From: Sulfurimonas sp. RIFOXYD12_FULL_33_39
GTDB taxonomy: Bacteria; Campylobacterota; Campylobacteria; Campylobacterales; Sulfurimonadaceae
Length of the DNA: 64,000 nucleotides
Direction: 5' to 3'
Assembly (NCBI GenBank): GCA_001829785.1
Contig: MICF01000007.1
Coordinates: 310,001 to 374,000 of the forward strand
Shown here: positions 54,710 to 62,730 of the stretch, in pieces
Position numbering within the stretch: the stretch's first letter is position 1
Layout: every line of letters starts with the position of its first letter
Translations under genes and position numbers: made by a program
The notes under the pieces: generated by a model
Database searches by the model: none
Seen by the model: only the letters and a program-made list of their open reading frames with translations
Told to the model about the DNA's origin: nothing

Positions 54710-55074
54710 TTAACCCTCAGCTCTTCTTATCATCTCATCTTGAGCCATTTTATTAAGAACCACAAAGTCCGAAACAAACATCTCGAGAGAGTCGCAATAC
54801 CCTTGATTAAACATATTGCCCAAAGAAGCTATGCCGATGAGCATGTCGCTCCACGGCACGCCAATTAAGCCAAAAAATCATGCAACTCTTTTTGTAGCTT
54901 CTTGTAATCTTGGACACTTAAGTCATCAATCTCATCGACACTCATACCGGTAAGATTTGCAATCAAATGTACCTCTTTATCCTCTTCGCTTGCATGATGT
55001 GCAACTGCACGCATATCTCGCACTTTTGGCTCTCTAACCGTTACTTCTTTTCCGTTAATAGTAATTTTTTTCAC
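54710..55074 (-). CDS. E': Tail assembly chaperone E+E' made by -1 frameshift
   Basis: Frame 0 encodes E (69 residues, MKKITINGKEVTVREPKVRD ... ELHDFLA, stop at 54865). The heptamer T-TTT-TTG at 54877-54871, ten nt before that stop, allows a -1 slip. The new frame then runs on for 53 residues (GLIGVPWSDMLIGIASLGN ... MIRRAEG) to TAA at 54710, giving 121 residues. P2 makes its E+E' the same way and at the same heptamer. The pair helps to polymerise the tape measure; it lies just before T, as expected. Confidence 0.8.
54865..55074 (-). CDS. E: Tail assembly chaperone E (unshifted product)
   Basis: This is the frame-0 product of 69 residues; it ends DDLSVQDYKKLQKELHDFLA. It matches the gpE/gp41-like tail chaperone family in size and position, between the tube gene FII and the tape measure. 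The ratio of E to E+E' is set by the slip at 54871-54877. Confidence 0.85.
   Translation of the reverse strand: MKKITINGKEVTVREPKVRDMRAVAHHASEEDKEVHLIANLTGMSVDEIDDLSVQDYKKLQKELHDFLA
54871..54877 (-). promoter_or_regulatory. Slippery heptamer TTTTTTG for -1 frameshift
   Basis: On the minus strand the codons GAT TTT TTG GCT TAA contain T-TTT-TTG. It fits the X-XXY-YYZ rule and equals the heptamer known in P2 E+E'. The -1 frame is open for 53 codons after it. Confidence 0.75.
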
Positions 55075-55084
55075 TGTTTACTCC

Positions 55085-55591
55085 TTATAAAATGTTTTCT
55101 CGAAGCTCTTGCCACACATCTTTGCCGTCAATCTCACACACATAAGCGTCAAGGTCAATAAGCAGTTGAGTCGTGCCGTCCTCCTCAAGCTTATAGAATG
55201 AGCAAGCCAGCTCCATACTAGCCGCCGTCTCTTTGCCGTATTCAACCTTTGGAGACTCAAACTTCTTAATTTCTCCTCTGAAGGTTGCTACATGAGAGAA
55301 GTTTCCTTTTTTACCGGTGACATTCCATTTAACATAAATGCTTGTCTCTTCCGTCCCATGTTTGCCTAAGCTCTCGTAAAGAACCTTATTGTATTCGCCG
55401 AACTTTAGCTTTGTTGTCAACGCCTTGAGCATCAAAGTGTTAATGTCTCTTTTATAAACGCCGCCGTTCCCTTCAAATGTCTCGAACTCAATTGCCGGAA
55501 GCTCAACCTCTGAGGTTGTGCCGACAAAGCCCATTCCCTCAACATAAACTACCGCCCCGTTGATTGTTTGTGATTTTCTTACATCAGCCAT
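55085..55591 (-). CDS. FII: Phage major tail tube protein FII
   Basis: The 168-residue protein matches gpFII in length (P2: 172) and pattern: INGAVVYVEGMGFVGTTSEV, then LPAIEFETFEGNGGVYKRD, and ELACSFYKLEE late in the chain. It stacks as rings to make the inner tube. It follows the sheath gene by 12 nt. Confidence 0.9.
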   Translation of the reverse strand: MADVRKSQTINGAVVYVEGMGFVGTTSEVELPAIEFETFEGNGGVYKRDINTLMLKALTTKLKFGEYNKVLYESLGKHGTEETSIYVKWNVTGKKGNFSHVATFRGEIKKFESPKVEYGKETAASMELACSFYKLEEDGTTQLLIDLDAYVCEIDGKDVWQELRENIL

Positions 55592-55603
55592 GATCTACTC
55601 CTT

Positions 55604-56806
55604 TTATGAAATTTGTTTGATGAGAACATCAGCGTATTTGTCAACATAGCTGAAGTTGACCTCAAGACGCTTGACGATAGGCATGTTTTGCATCTCAGCA
55701 ACCATGTAAAACTTACCGGCTGTAATGTTCGCCCTGGTATTCTTGTTTGGATCCCAGTACACATTGAAGCCGAGCAATACTTGAGAGCCTTTAAGAGCCA
55801 AGAGCATTTGCTCAACGGAGTCTTTTGCACTTTTTAAAATGTCAGCTCGACGGTCAATTGCCCAAAACAACCCCTCAAGAGCAGCCTCACATACACGGTC
55901 GAATACACGCACTCTTGTAAGGTCTTGCCAAATCGGGTCAATATCAGTCGTCTCGCCGCCCCATGCTCTGAAGCCTTGATAACGAATAAGCGTTGTTACC
56001 GCTTTGGTTCTCAAGCGATCAGCTTCACACTCTTGCCCTGGAGTAAACTCAACATCACGCTTTGTTCCACTGATGCCGTTTACAACTCTATTGGAGAAGC
56101 TGTCAGCCCATCCATACTCAACCTCGCTGTCAGTTCGTGCGATCATACCCGCTATCCTTGCAGACATAGGCTCATAAGCTGCTGCACTTGCAACCGTATC
56201 CCAAACCTTGACATAAGGGTCACAAATCAAAAGGCGTTTTGTGCCGTAATTTGCAATCTTAGTGTTTGCGTCAGCCTCATCGTCTGCATTTAGATCGATG
56301 ATACCAGTTGCAAGAAGTCCATCTGCAACCGCTTTGAGTTCAGCATTAACATCAAGGTCATGTGAGAAATATGGAGCGATTAGTAAGTTTGGTTTAACTC
56401 CAAATCTTGCAGACGATTTTCTCAAAGCTCCGATTGCAGTGATGATGTCACTTTTAATCTCAGGCTCAGCGTAAAACTCCTCCGGCTCTCCAGCTGCTTT
56501 TTGTAGCGCAGTGATTTGAACGATTGAGAGAACAACCGGACAATTTACATTTTGATCCACAATACCGTCAAGCGCATTTCGCACGGTTCCGAGGTTCTCA
56601 CTGAATACCTCAAGAGCTTCGTCAGGACTTCCGTAATACAAAAGACCGCTGTTTTCTGTAAGCTCTGCAATGATTGCAGCATCAGCCGTATTGTTTATGT
56701 CAAGTAACGCTGTCGCAGCGATACCGATTGGAGTGGAGCTTGCGATTTTAATTGGTCTCGCAGCGTTGACCGTTGTGATGGTATTTACACCGTAATTTGA
56801 TGCCAT
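55604..56806 (-). CDS. FI: Phage tail sheath protein FI
   Basis: The 400 residues fit gpFI (P2: 396): TTVNAARPIKIASSTPIGIA near the start, LIAPYFSHDLDVNAELK, SARIAGMIARTDSEVEYGWA, and the well-kept RTKAVTTLIRYQGFRAWGGE. It forms the contractile sheath. It starts just after the papain-fold gene stop and precedes the tube gene. Confidence 0.95.
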   Translation of the reverse strand: MASNYGVNTITTVNAARPIKIASSTPIGIAATALLDINNTADAAIIAELTENSGLLYYGSPDEALEVFSENLGTVRNALDGIVDQNVNCPVVLSIVQITALQKAAGEPEEFYAEPEIKSDIITAIGALRKSSARFGVKPNLLIAPYFSHDLDVNAELKAVADGLLATGIIDLNADDEADANTKIANYGTKRLLICDPYVKVWDTVASAAAYEPMSARIAGMIARTDSEVEYGWADSFSNRVVNGISGTKRDVEFTPGQECEADRLRTKAVTTLIRYQGFRAWGGETTDIDPIWQDLTRVRVFDRVCEAALEGLFWAIDRRADILKSAKDSVEQMLLALKGSQVLLGFNVYWDPNKNTRANITAGKFYMVAEMQNMPIVKRLEVNFSYVDKYADVLIKQIS

Positions 56807-56807
56807 G

Positions 56808-57275
56808 TTATCTCCTTTGAAGTAGTTTATAGAGTCTATTTGGGCTTATTCTCCCTGGATTAAACTCACCTAATTTGACGCAACCGGCGATTTGAAGTAT
56901 TCGGCTTGATAGCTCTGAGCAAAACCACTTTGACTCATTATCCCTGACCGCCACAACAAAGCCTGAAACACCGAACCAGTCATAAGACTTACCAAGCTGT
57001 GTCTCGGCAAATACCCGGGCAGTTGACTCGTCCAAGCCTGAAACATCAATATAATCCCATGCTTCAGTGTTGATCGTATGCTCTTTGGCTCTAACTGTCG
57101 CTTCTCTTGGAGATGATGAAATCATCACTCCATCCGAGAAAACAATCTCAGTGTGAGAGTATCCGAGCTTCCAGCCACCGTTAAACTTTTCTTTAAAATC
57201 ACTCGTCCACCAAGCAATCACTTTGTCAAGAGCGGTTGCATTTTGCTGAGTGACTTTGTAAAAAGCTACTTTCAT
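56808..57275 (-). CDS. Permuted papain-fold (YiiX/NlpC-type) hydrolase-like phage protein
   Basis: The 155 residues show the order typical of circularly permuted NlpC/P60-like enzymes: the His first in GYSHTEIVF (about residue 40), then LGKSYDWFGVSG, and the Cys later in WFCSELSSRIL (about 125). Such enzymes cut amide or ester bonds. In a tail module it may act on the cell wall during entry or on a capsule. The start at 57275 follows GGGAG and overlaps the stop of the DUF4376-like gene by 4 nt. Confidence 0.65.
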   Translation of the reverse strand: MKVAFYKVTQQNATALDKVIAWWTSDFKEKFNGGWKLGYSHTEIVFSDGVMISSSPREATVRAKEHTINTEAWDYIDVSGLDESTARVFAETQLGKSYDWFGVSGFVVAVRDNESKWFCSELSSRILQIAGCVKLGEFNPGRISPNRLYKLLQRR

Positions 57276-57823
57276 TCGTATTTCTCCCAAACGGTTTTCA
57301 TTTTATTGATTGCCGCTTCTTGAGCCTTAGCAAGGCTTTCAATTTGAATGTCGTGGAACTCGTTATCTTTGCCTTTCCAAACAACGGTCGTCTTGTAAAC
57401 AGCCGCATAAGCTTCAGCTGCTGTCATACCTCCGGCAACGGCTTGATTGAACTTCCAATTTGCCAGCGTAAGGATACGGTCAACCCTATCCATTGCGGTC
57501 TCATCAGCATCGTACTCAATAGAGTTCACGACAACGGTTGCGATTGTAAGCTCAGACGCACGCTGTTTTTTCATAAACTGCCACTCGAGCATCCACTGCT
57601 CGCTTTGTGATTTTCCAAGCGTAAAAGCAGCAACATCGATGTCAGTCATTTCGACAACCTGAGCATCGAGCCACTCCAAGATTTCTTCATCCGTACCATC
57701 AACCGAGCAAACCTTGCCCTCTGCTGTCGGGTAGATTTTGATTTTGTCATTTGGCAAGTTGTGATAAACCAAGCTCAGTGTTGCATCGCTTGTCTTTTCA
57801 TCAACAAAACTAAAATATCTCAT
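57272..57823 (-). CDS. DUF4376-like phage protein (fibre-assembly-type)
   Basis: The 183-residue protein begins MRYFSFVDEKTSDATLSLVY and ends NKMKTVWEKYE. Its C-terminal part (RILTLANWKFNQAVAGGMTA) resembles the DUF4376 domain found with tail-fibre chaperones. I chose the ATG at 57823, behind AGGAG and overlapping the RT stop (ATGA). It takes the place of the fibre-assembly gene G of P2. It is likely co-expressed with the DGR and may help to fold the variable fibre. Confidence 0.5.
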   Translation of the reverse strand: MRYFSFVDEKTSDATLSLVYHNLPNDKIKIYPTAEGKVCSVDGTDEEILEWLDAQVVEMTDIDVAAFTLGKSQSEQWMLEWQFMKKQRASELTIATVVVNSIEYDADETAMDRVDRILTLANWKFNQAVAGGMTAAEAYAAVYKTTVVWKGKDNEFHDIQIESLAKAQEAAINKMKTVWEKYE

Positions 57824-58815
57824 GTCAGACTCCTTTGAATTTTTGTGGGTAACTTTTGAACCATGTCGCACTCCTCCAAGATTCTTTTGTAATAGGGAAT
57901 TGTTTGCGTGTTTTTCGCATGACCAAGCATGCTCGCAATAGACTCCACTTTTTGTTTTTTGCACGCTCTTCTAAATTTGTGCATCGCATACTTTCTGACA
58001 AGCCTATGAGATTGCCAAGTGCGATACCCTACGAAGTTAATGCCCCGTTTGATTTTGGCTCTTGTTGCTTTTGATAGCTCAAGACCAAGCTCACTTTTTA
58101 GAAAATCCGTAATCCGGGACAGATACTCTTTTGACTGCTCAAGCGTCAAACCAACCAGGACAAAATCATCAACATATCTGACATAATTTTTAACCTTGAG
58201 TTCTCTCTTCACAAAATGGTCGAGAGGGTTAAGGTAAATCAAGCCATAAAGCTGAGACAGCAAGTTTCCAATAGGCACGCCCTTGTCAGAGTCATATTTG
58301 GTAAATTGCATCAGCAGATCAATGACCGCCTTGTCTTTGATTTTTCTCTCAAGCATGCCTTTTAAAGCTGCTCTGTCAAACGAGTAAAAATACTTTCTAA
58401 TGTCCAGCTGGAGAAAGTAGCTCTCCGGGTCAGAGTCTCTCATCACCGTTTGCAAATACTCACTCGCACTTTGACATCCGTGATGTTTTCTGCATCCATG
58501 TGATTGTGTGATAAAACCCTTTTCAAAGATAGGATAAACCACTCTATACAAAGCATGCTGCACAACAATATCTCTAAACGCCGGAGCAAATATCTCTCTC
58601 TTTTTTGGTTCATAAACTATAAATTTGTTGTACGGTTTCGGCTCATAAGTGCCTTGTCTTAACTCAAGGATTAAGTCGCCCATCTCTTTTCCAAAGTTGA
58701 GCTCAAACTGGTAAACGGTCTTTTTGTTTCGCTTATTGTTCTTTGAGTCTCGAAAGGCATTAAACATATTCTCACTGCTTATGACCTCTTCGTATAAATT
58801 TCCATAACGCTTCAA
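57820..58815 (-). CDS. DGR reverse transcriptase
   Basis: The enzyme copies the template RNA into cDNA with errors at adenines. Motifs: YNKFIVYEPKKREI, motif A QLDIRKYFYSFD, the DGR-type motif IGNLLSQ (SQ where group II RTs have SP), catalytic RYVDDFVLVG, and GINFVGYRTWQSHRLVRK in the thumb. The open frame runs back through the TR to 59076, but TTG at 58815 follows AAGGGA at good distance and gives 331 residues, near BPP-1 bRT (328). An ATG at 58893 is the alternative start. Confidence 0.92.
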   Translation of the reverse strand: MKRYGNLYEEVISSENMFNAFRDSKNNKRNKKTVYQFELNFGKEMGDLILELRQGTYEPKPYNKFIVYEPKKREIFAPAFRDIVVQHALYRVVYPIFEKGFITQSHGCRKHHGCQSASEYLQTVMRDSDPESYFLQLDIRKYFYSFDRAALKGMLERKIKDKAVIDLLMQFTKYDSDKGVPIGNLLSQLYGLIYLNPLDHFVKRELKVKNYVRYVDDFVLVGLTLEQSKEYLSRITDFLKSELGLELSKATRAKIKRGINFVGYRTWQSHRLVRKYAMHKFRRACKKQKVESIASMLGHAKNTQTIPYYKRILEECDMVQKLPTKIQRSLT

Positions 58816-58932
58816 ATGTAATCCCTTTAGAGCTTCGGCTGTGCCTACCACAATCGAGGTCTTAGTATATTTCGCTAAAAAGCCAGACACCATATCCCTG
58901 TCGATCCACTTTTTGAAATACGAGGATTTGCA

Positions 58933-59042
58933 GTCACGCCCGCCAACATTGTTGTTCGAGTTCGAGCGAACATTATTCAAATTCCGAGTCCGCACGCCGG
59001 ACAGACCGGAATTGTTCCAATTGCCGCCGACAATCGGACACA
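58933..59042 (-). repeat. DGR template repeat (TR)
   Basis: This 110-bp segment lies between avd and the RT gene and matches the fibre gene's 3' part at 59530-59639. On the minus strand it is rich in AAC/AAT codons. It differs from VR at 16 positions; 15 of these are A in TR. It stays constant and serves as the RNA template. It begins 28 nt after the avd stop. Confidence 0.93.
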
Positions 59043-59069
59043 AACATAATCGTATGGTGCCTGATGGTG

Positions 59070-59471
59070 TTACCATTGATTTTCTTCTTTGACCTTTTTA
59101 ATCCATCCTCCAATCATGCGCCCGAGCTCATCAGCCATTCTTGAAAGAACGGCAAAACGCTTTTCGCTCATGGTCGTTGGATTTTTCTCATCCGTCTTCC
59201 CGTCTTTGAACTCAAAGTAACCGAGATGATAAGCCAACAAAATCTTTGCCTTAAGCTGCTCAAATTGAACATCCATATTTGACAAAGAGGTCTTTTTGTA
59301 ATATCTCTTTTGACCCTCAACCATCAAGTCAAAGACATTGTAAGCGTCTTGCCTGATTGACTGACACAAAGCATATTTCTCATGCCTTGGAAAGTGATTG
59401 AGATAGAGATTTAACTGCTTGAGAAAATCAATGTATTTTCTGACAAATGCAGTCTCCGCATCAACTGTCAT
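59070..59471 (-). CDS. avd: DGR accessory variability determinant Avd
   Basis: The 133-residue protein is all-helical and basic, as in the four-helix bundle Avd (BPP-1: 128): YIDFLKQLNLYLNHFPRHEK, LCQSIRQDAYNVFDLMVEG, then KAKILLAYHLGYF and MADELGRMIGGWIKKVK. Avd pentamers bind the RT and the template RNA and are needed for retrohoming. It sits between the variable gene and TR, as in the Bordetella phage DGR. Confidence 0.88.
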   Translation of the reverse strand: MTVDAETAFVRKYIDFLKQLNLYLNHFPRHEKYALCQSIRQDAYNVFDLMVEGQKRYYKKTSLSNMDVQFEQLKAKILLAYHLGYFEFKDGKTDEKNPTTMSEKRFAVLSRMADELGRMIGGWIKKVKEENQW

Positions 59472-59493
59472 AACTCTCCTTTATTTAGGATTC

Positions 59494-59511
59494 GCAGGGT
59501 TCTCACCCTGC
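59494..59511 (-). other. DGR target hairpin with GAGA tetraloop on the stop codon
   Basis: On the minus strand GCAGGGT-GAGA-ACCCTGC forms a 7-bp stem with a GNRA/GRNA-type loop. It lies about 18 nt after VR. The TGA stop of the fibre gene (59505-59503) starts at the stem edge and enters the loop. A like hairpin behind VR in phage BPP-1 is needed for efficient target recognition. Confidence 0.8.
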
Positions 59512-61464
59512 TACAGAAGGCACCAAACAGGCACGGCCGCCAACATCGGTGGACGAGCTCGAGCGAACATCAACCAAATTCCGAGCCCGCACGCCGGACA
59601 GACCGGAACTGTACCAACCGCCGCCGACAAACGGACACATTTCGTTCACCTGGTATCGCCAAAAACCATCGCCGCCAAATCTATCCGTACCGCTTGCACT
59701 GACTGCACTATCATTGAGAGGCAAGCCAAGATTATCAAGACGATAAGCGTTGTTAGTTCGGACGGTCTCACCGCTGAAAAATTGATTTGTTCCATTGCCG
59801 AAAGCGACTTGAGTGTTGCTCAATGTCAGAGGCATAGTCAGTGCATCATAATTGGTCGTTGTGTAGGCTACCGCCGCAGTGAGGTTCTTGACATCAATGC
59901 TCTCTTTGAGCACCAAATGAGCTCCAGCGGCACTTGTAATGTAACCGGCTGCAACCTCATGCATATTTCCGTTTAGGTCAACTACACCGCACTTTTGACC
60001 GTTGTGAGCAATTTTTGCAAACACCGTATCTGTTACGCCTCCCGTCAGACCACATGTACTGTATGGCGAAGTCGTATAAACAACATTCGCATCATTGACA
60101 TCCTTGAGAGCATTGTTGTTACACCCTTTCGGCTGATAAGGTGCAATGTCAGCCCATGCACACGGAGCAAAGTTATTGTTGCGATAGCACGCTTGATAAT
60201 GAGCATCGGCAAGGTTTGCCAGCATCGTATAAGTAAAAATGGTCGTGAGCGAGTAGTTAGCTCCTCTCGTTTTAACTGCTGCATACATACCCTCATAAGT
60301 AGCCGCTGGAGCTTGAGAGTTTGCAGTCAGTGTTGTAATAGGATTGTGAGCTGCTGCCGTACTGACTGGATCAAGGTTTCGCTTAGAAACCATCACCGTT
60401 CCCTCTTTACCACCAAGGTACTTATCAACGAAAATACCGGCAACCTCTACACCGTTATTGACAAAACATCTCGGCAAGCCGTACCCAGCTTGAGCAGAGC
60501 CGCTGATGTCAACTTGCAAGCCGTTGTAAGGTGCAGCCGTGTTGAGCGAAAGTTTCACATAGTGCTTAGGAATATAAACCATCACCGAGCCTGAAGCATC
60601 AGTATAGTTTCCAAAGTTTGCGTGTGCCGGGTCATTGTATCCGGTCATCGGAGTCAAGCCAAAAGAAGTGACAAGCGTATCAGGTGCAACACCGACACCA
60701 AATCCAACTCCTCCAGGTACCCCAATGCTTGAGAGCTTGAGTTGAGCCGTTACGGTGATACCTGAGCTATAAGAGCCATAATTGTCTTTTGCACGAACCC
60801 TGAAGGTTACAGTCTCATCCGTTGTCACGCTTCCGACCGTAAACACATGAGCAGAGCCAGCGGCAACCTCAAAAGTTGCAACACTCAAATGTGCGCTTGA
60901 GATTTGATCCACAATGTAATGCGTTACGGTGCCGTCTGCATCAGTAGCACCCGCAAAGGTGTGATTGTATGTTTGGTTATTGTAAAGCGTCGCCGGAAAT
61001 GTATTTGTCGGATTTGTCGGCAGTTGGTTCGGCTGAATAGTCGTGCCATTGCTCCCAGTCCACATGTTCGCACCTGGTGTATTATCTGAGCAAACAAAAA
61101 GCTCAGCTGTAGTGATATTGAGCCATTTTGCATTCAAGACAGTAGGATTGACATTAATGCCAGGATTTGCAGCATCCTCATAATCAAAGCCTGATGGAGC
61201 TTGAAGATTTACCCATTGACCCCAAGTGCCGTCGTTTTGTTTGAAACGCACAGATGTACCGTCCCACTCATGCTCAAGACCGACACCATTTGCCAACTCT
61301 TGCAGTTCAGACATAAGCTCATAATGCAAAGCGTTCAATCCTTGCACTGCCGCACCTGATTGACTTCCGATTGCAGCGAAAGCTCCGTCGTATTTATTGA
61401 AAACCTCTCTTGCTTTATTTAGCAACTCTTCAATTGCTAAATTCAACTCCTCAGTTGTTAACAT
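59503..61464 (-). CDS. DGR-diversified tail fibre protein
   Basis: The 653-residue protein has a helical N-terminal attachment part (1-70; NLAIEELLNKAREVF), a middle with Ig/cadherin-like beta repeats (about 165-260; TFAGATDADGTVTHYIVDQ), and a C-terminal ~330-residue domain of C-type-lectin/FGE-sulfatase type ending in GGWYSSGLSGVRARNLVDVR and DVGGRAC. Residues 609-645 are encoded by VR. Varied sites are those coded by AAC/AAT/ACT/GAC in TR. It sits where P2 has its fibre H, so it likely binds the host receptor. Confidence 0.88.
   Translation of the reverse strand: MLTTEELNLAIEELLNKAREVFNKYDGAFAAIGSQSGAAVQGLNALHYELMSELQELANGVGLEHEWDGTSVRFKQNDGTWGQWVNLQAPSGFDYEDAANPGINVNPTVLNAKWLNITTAELFVCSDNTPGANMWTGSNGTTIQPNQLPTNPTNTFPATLYNNQTYNHTFAGATDADGTVTHYIVDQISSAHLSVATFEVAAGSAHVFTVGSVTTDETVTFRVRAKDNYGSYSSGITVTAQLKLSSIGVPGGVGFGVGVAPDTLVTSFGLTPMTGYNDPAHANFGNYTDASGSVMVYIPKHYVKLSLNTAAPYNGLQVDISGSAQAGYGLPRCFVNNGVEVAGIFVDKYLGGKEGTVMVSKRNLDPVSTAAAHNPITTLTANSQAPAATYEGMYAAVKTRGANYSLTTIFTYTMLANLADAHYQACYRNNNFAPCAWADIAPYQPKGCNNNALKDVNDANVVYTTSPYSTCGLTGGVTDTVFAKIAHNGQKCGVVDLNGNMHEVAAGYITSAAGAHLVLKESIDVKNLTAAVAYTTTNYDALTMPLTLSNTQVAFGNGTNQFFSGETVRTNNAYRLDNLGLPLNDSAVSASGTDRFGGDGFWRYQVNEMCPFVGGGWYSSGLSGVRARNLVDVRSSSSTDVGGRACLVPSVAG
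59530..59639 (-). repeat. DGR variable repeat (VR)
   Basis: This 110-bp 3' segment of the fibre gene is the target copy of the TR (offset 597 bp). Differences change 12 amino acids, among them I to F, five N to S/G/Y, and T to A. One difference is not at an adenine (GGG in TR, GGC in VR); it lies at the 3' edge, where the IMH/IMH* boundary is expected. Confidence 0.92.
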
Positions 61465-62005
61465 CGATTACTCCTTTATCAATTAGTTTATTTGTCAAAT
61501 CAAAATAGTTCGTTGCGTTTGCTACGACTGGTCTTAAAACATTTTGTTTATGGTTCAAGAGCTCAGCCGGTGTCACATACTCACTATTTTTAAAGACAAT
61601 CACGCCAGGACTGCCCTTTACCGCCACCTTGACGACAAATGTGCCGCCGACACCTGAGATAAGCACTATCTTTGGAGTCGGTGTGATACTTACTAGCTGA
61701 TTGTCAGTCGAGACAAGACCTACCGCAAAAGTATATTTTTGCAAGTCCTCCTCGAGTGGCAAAAGCAGCTCAAAAGTAAGCACGCCCTCATCATCAAAAT
61801 ATGCAGTCTCAACAACACCGTGATAAAAAACATATCCCTGAATGTCGGTATAAGTCACGACCTCGGTGTCGGTTAAGATTGCGTCAAGCGTTGCGTTCGT
61901 GTAATTAGTTGCACCAATGAGAACGAACTTAGTGACCTGATTTCTCAACTCAGTGTTTAATATGCCGATACCCTGATTGGTTGGTACGGCGGTTAGATTC
62001 GCCAT
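61451..62005 (-). CDS. Tail collar / fibre N-terminal-like protein
   Basis: The 184-residue protein (MANLTAVPTNQGIGILNTEL ... LIDKGVIDVNN) has a beta-rich middle (GVLTFELLLPLEEDLQKYTF, VVKVAVKGSPGVIVF) like the N-terminal domain of P2-type fibre H (DUF3751-like). It lies between gpI and the variable fibre and overlaps both by about 13 nt. It may join the fibre to the baseplate. Confidence 0.55.
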   Translation of the reverse strand: MANLTAVPTNQGIGILNTELRNQVTKFVLIGATNYTNATLDAILTDTEVVTYTDIQGYVFYHGVVETAYFDDEGVLTFELLLPLEEDLQKYTFAVGLVSTDNQLVSITPTPKIVLISGVGGTFVVKVAVKGSPGVIVFKNSEYVTPAELLNHKQNVLRPVVANATNYFDLTNKLIDKGVIDVNN

Positions 62006-62730
62006 GTAATTCCTCCTATTGCGTTAAATTCAAACCCCATGCTCTTTTGGAGCAAGAGGTCTGTTTGACTCTCGACTCTTTGCACGCTTGCACATGCAAG
62101 AGAAAGGTCAGCCTTTGCATTGTCTTTTTTTGTCGTTGTTAGCCGTGATCCATCAACATAAGCTGCTCCCCAGTAGTTATTTAAAGCACCGCCTGAACTC
62201 TGCTTGAGGTCTGTTTGACCCGATGTGTCAGTTATCCAGTTTAAGCCAGTATCACATCCGAGAAGACCTTTGCTTTTTGGCAGCTCTACATAAAAGTTGA
62301 GAAAATGCGAACGGGCATTTTTGGCAGAATTGATAAGCTCTCTGCACTTCTCGAACTTCTTTGCGTCAAAGACAGCATCAAGCGACACACCAATAGTTAC
62401 TTTTGCGTTAAAAGTGTAAGGCTCCCCACCGATGTCAAACCACTCTAAAATCTCCGCTTCAGAAAACACTGATAGCAATACTTTTTTTACTGCGTAAAGA
62501 GTCCCTTGATAGCGGTGTATTTCGATTGCATTTGCGATTAATGCTCTGCTCTCTGTCTCAGATAACCCCGAAATATTTACATCAAGCATGTGAGCGAGAT
62601 ATGGGAGCAGCTCAGCCCTTGCATCTTGAGGCAGTATCGTGACTCCTGAAATATCAAGCGTTGAAGCATTCTCAAAAACACTATCAAGCCCTTTAAGTGT
62701 CGAGCTTTCATTTTGAGGCAATAGCGTCAT
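61993..62730 (-). CDS. I: Phage baseplate/tail protein I
   Basis: The 245 residues match gpI: LLPQNESSTLKGLDSVFENA at the start, ELLPYLAHMLDVNISGLSET, and IHRYQGTLYAVKKVLLSVFS. It is longer than P2 gpI (176). It overlaps gpJ by 4 nt. It takes part in baseplate wedge assembly. Confidence 0.88.
   Translation of the reverse strand: MTLLPQNESSTLKGLDSVFENASTLDISGVTILPQDARAELLPYLAHMLDVNISGLSETESRALIANAIEIHRYQGTLYAVKKVLLSVFSEAEILEWFDIGGEPYTFNAKVTIGVSLDAVFDAKKFEKCRELINSAKNARSHFLNFYVELPKSKGLLGCDTGLNWITDTSGQTDLKQSSGGALNNYWGAAYVDGSRLTTTKKDNAKADLSLACASVQRVESQTDLLLQKSMGFEFNAIGGITWRI

Noticed and set aside
58816..59076. RT reading frame extended upstream through the TR to an ATG at 59076
   Set aside because: It would make the template repeat part of the RT protein. 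Homology to known DGR RTs starts near 58815, where a ribosome binding site and TTG occur.
59549..60594. Long plus-strand frames opposite the fibre gene
   Set aside because: They are shadows of the minus-strand fibre gene; their composition is unlike a protein, and VR and TR structure proves the minus-strand coding.
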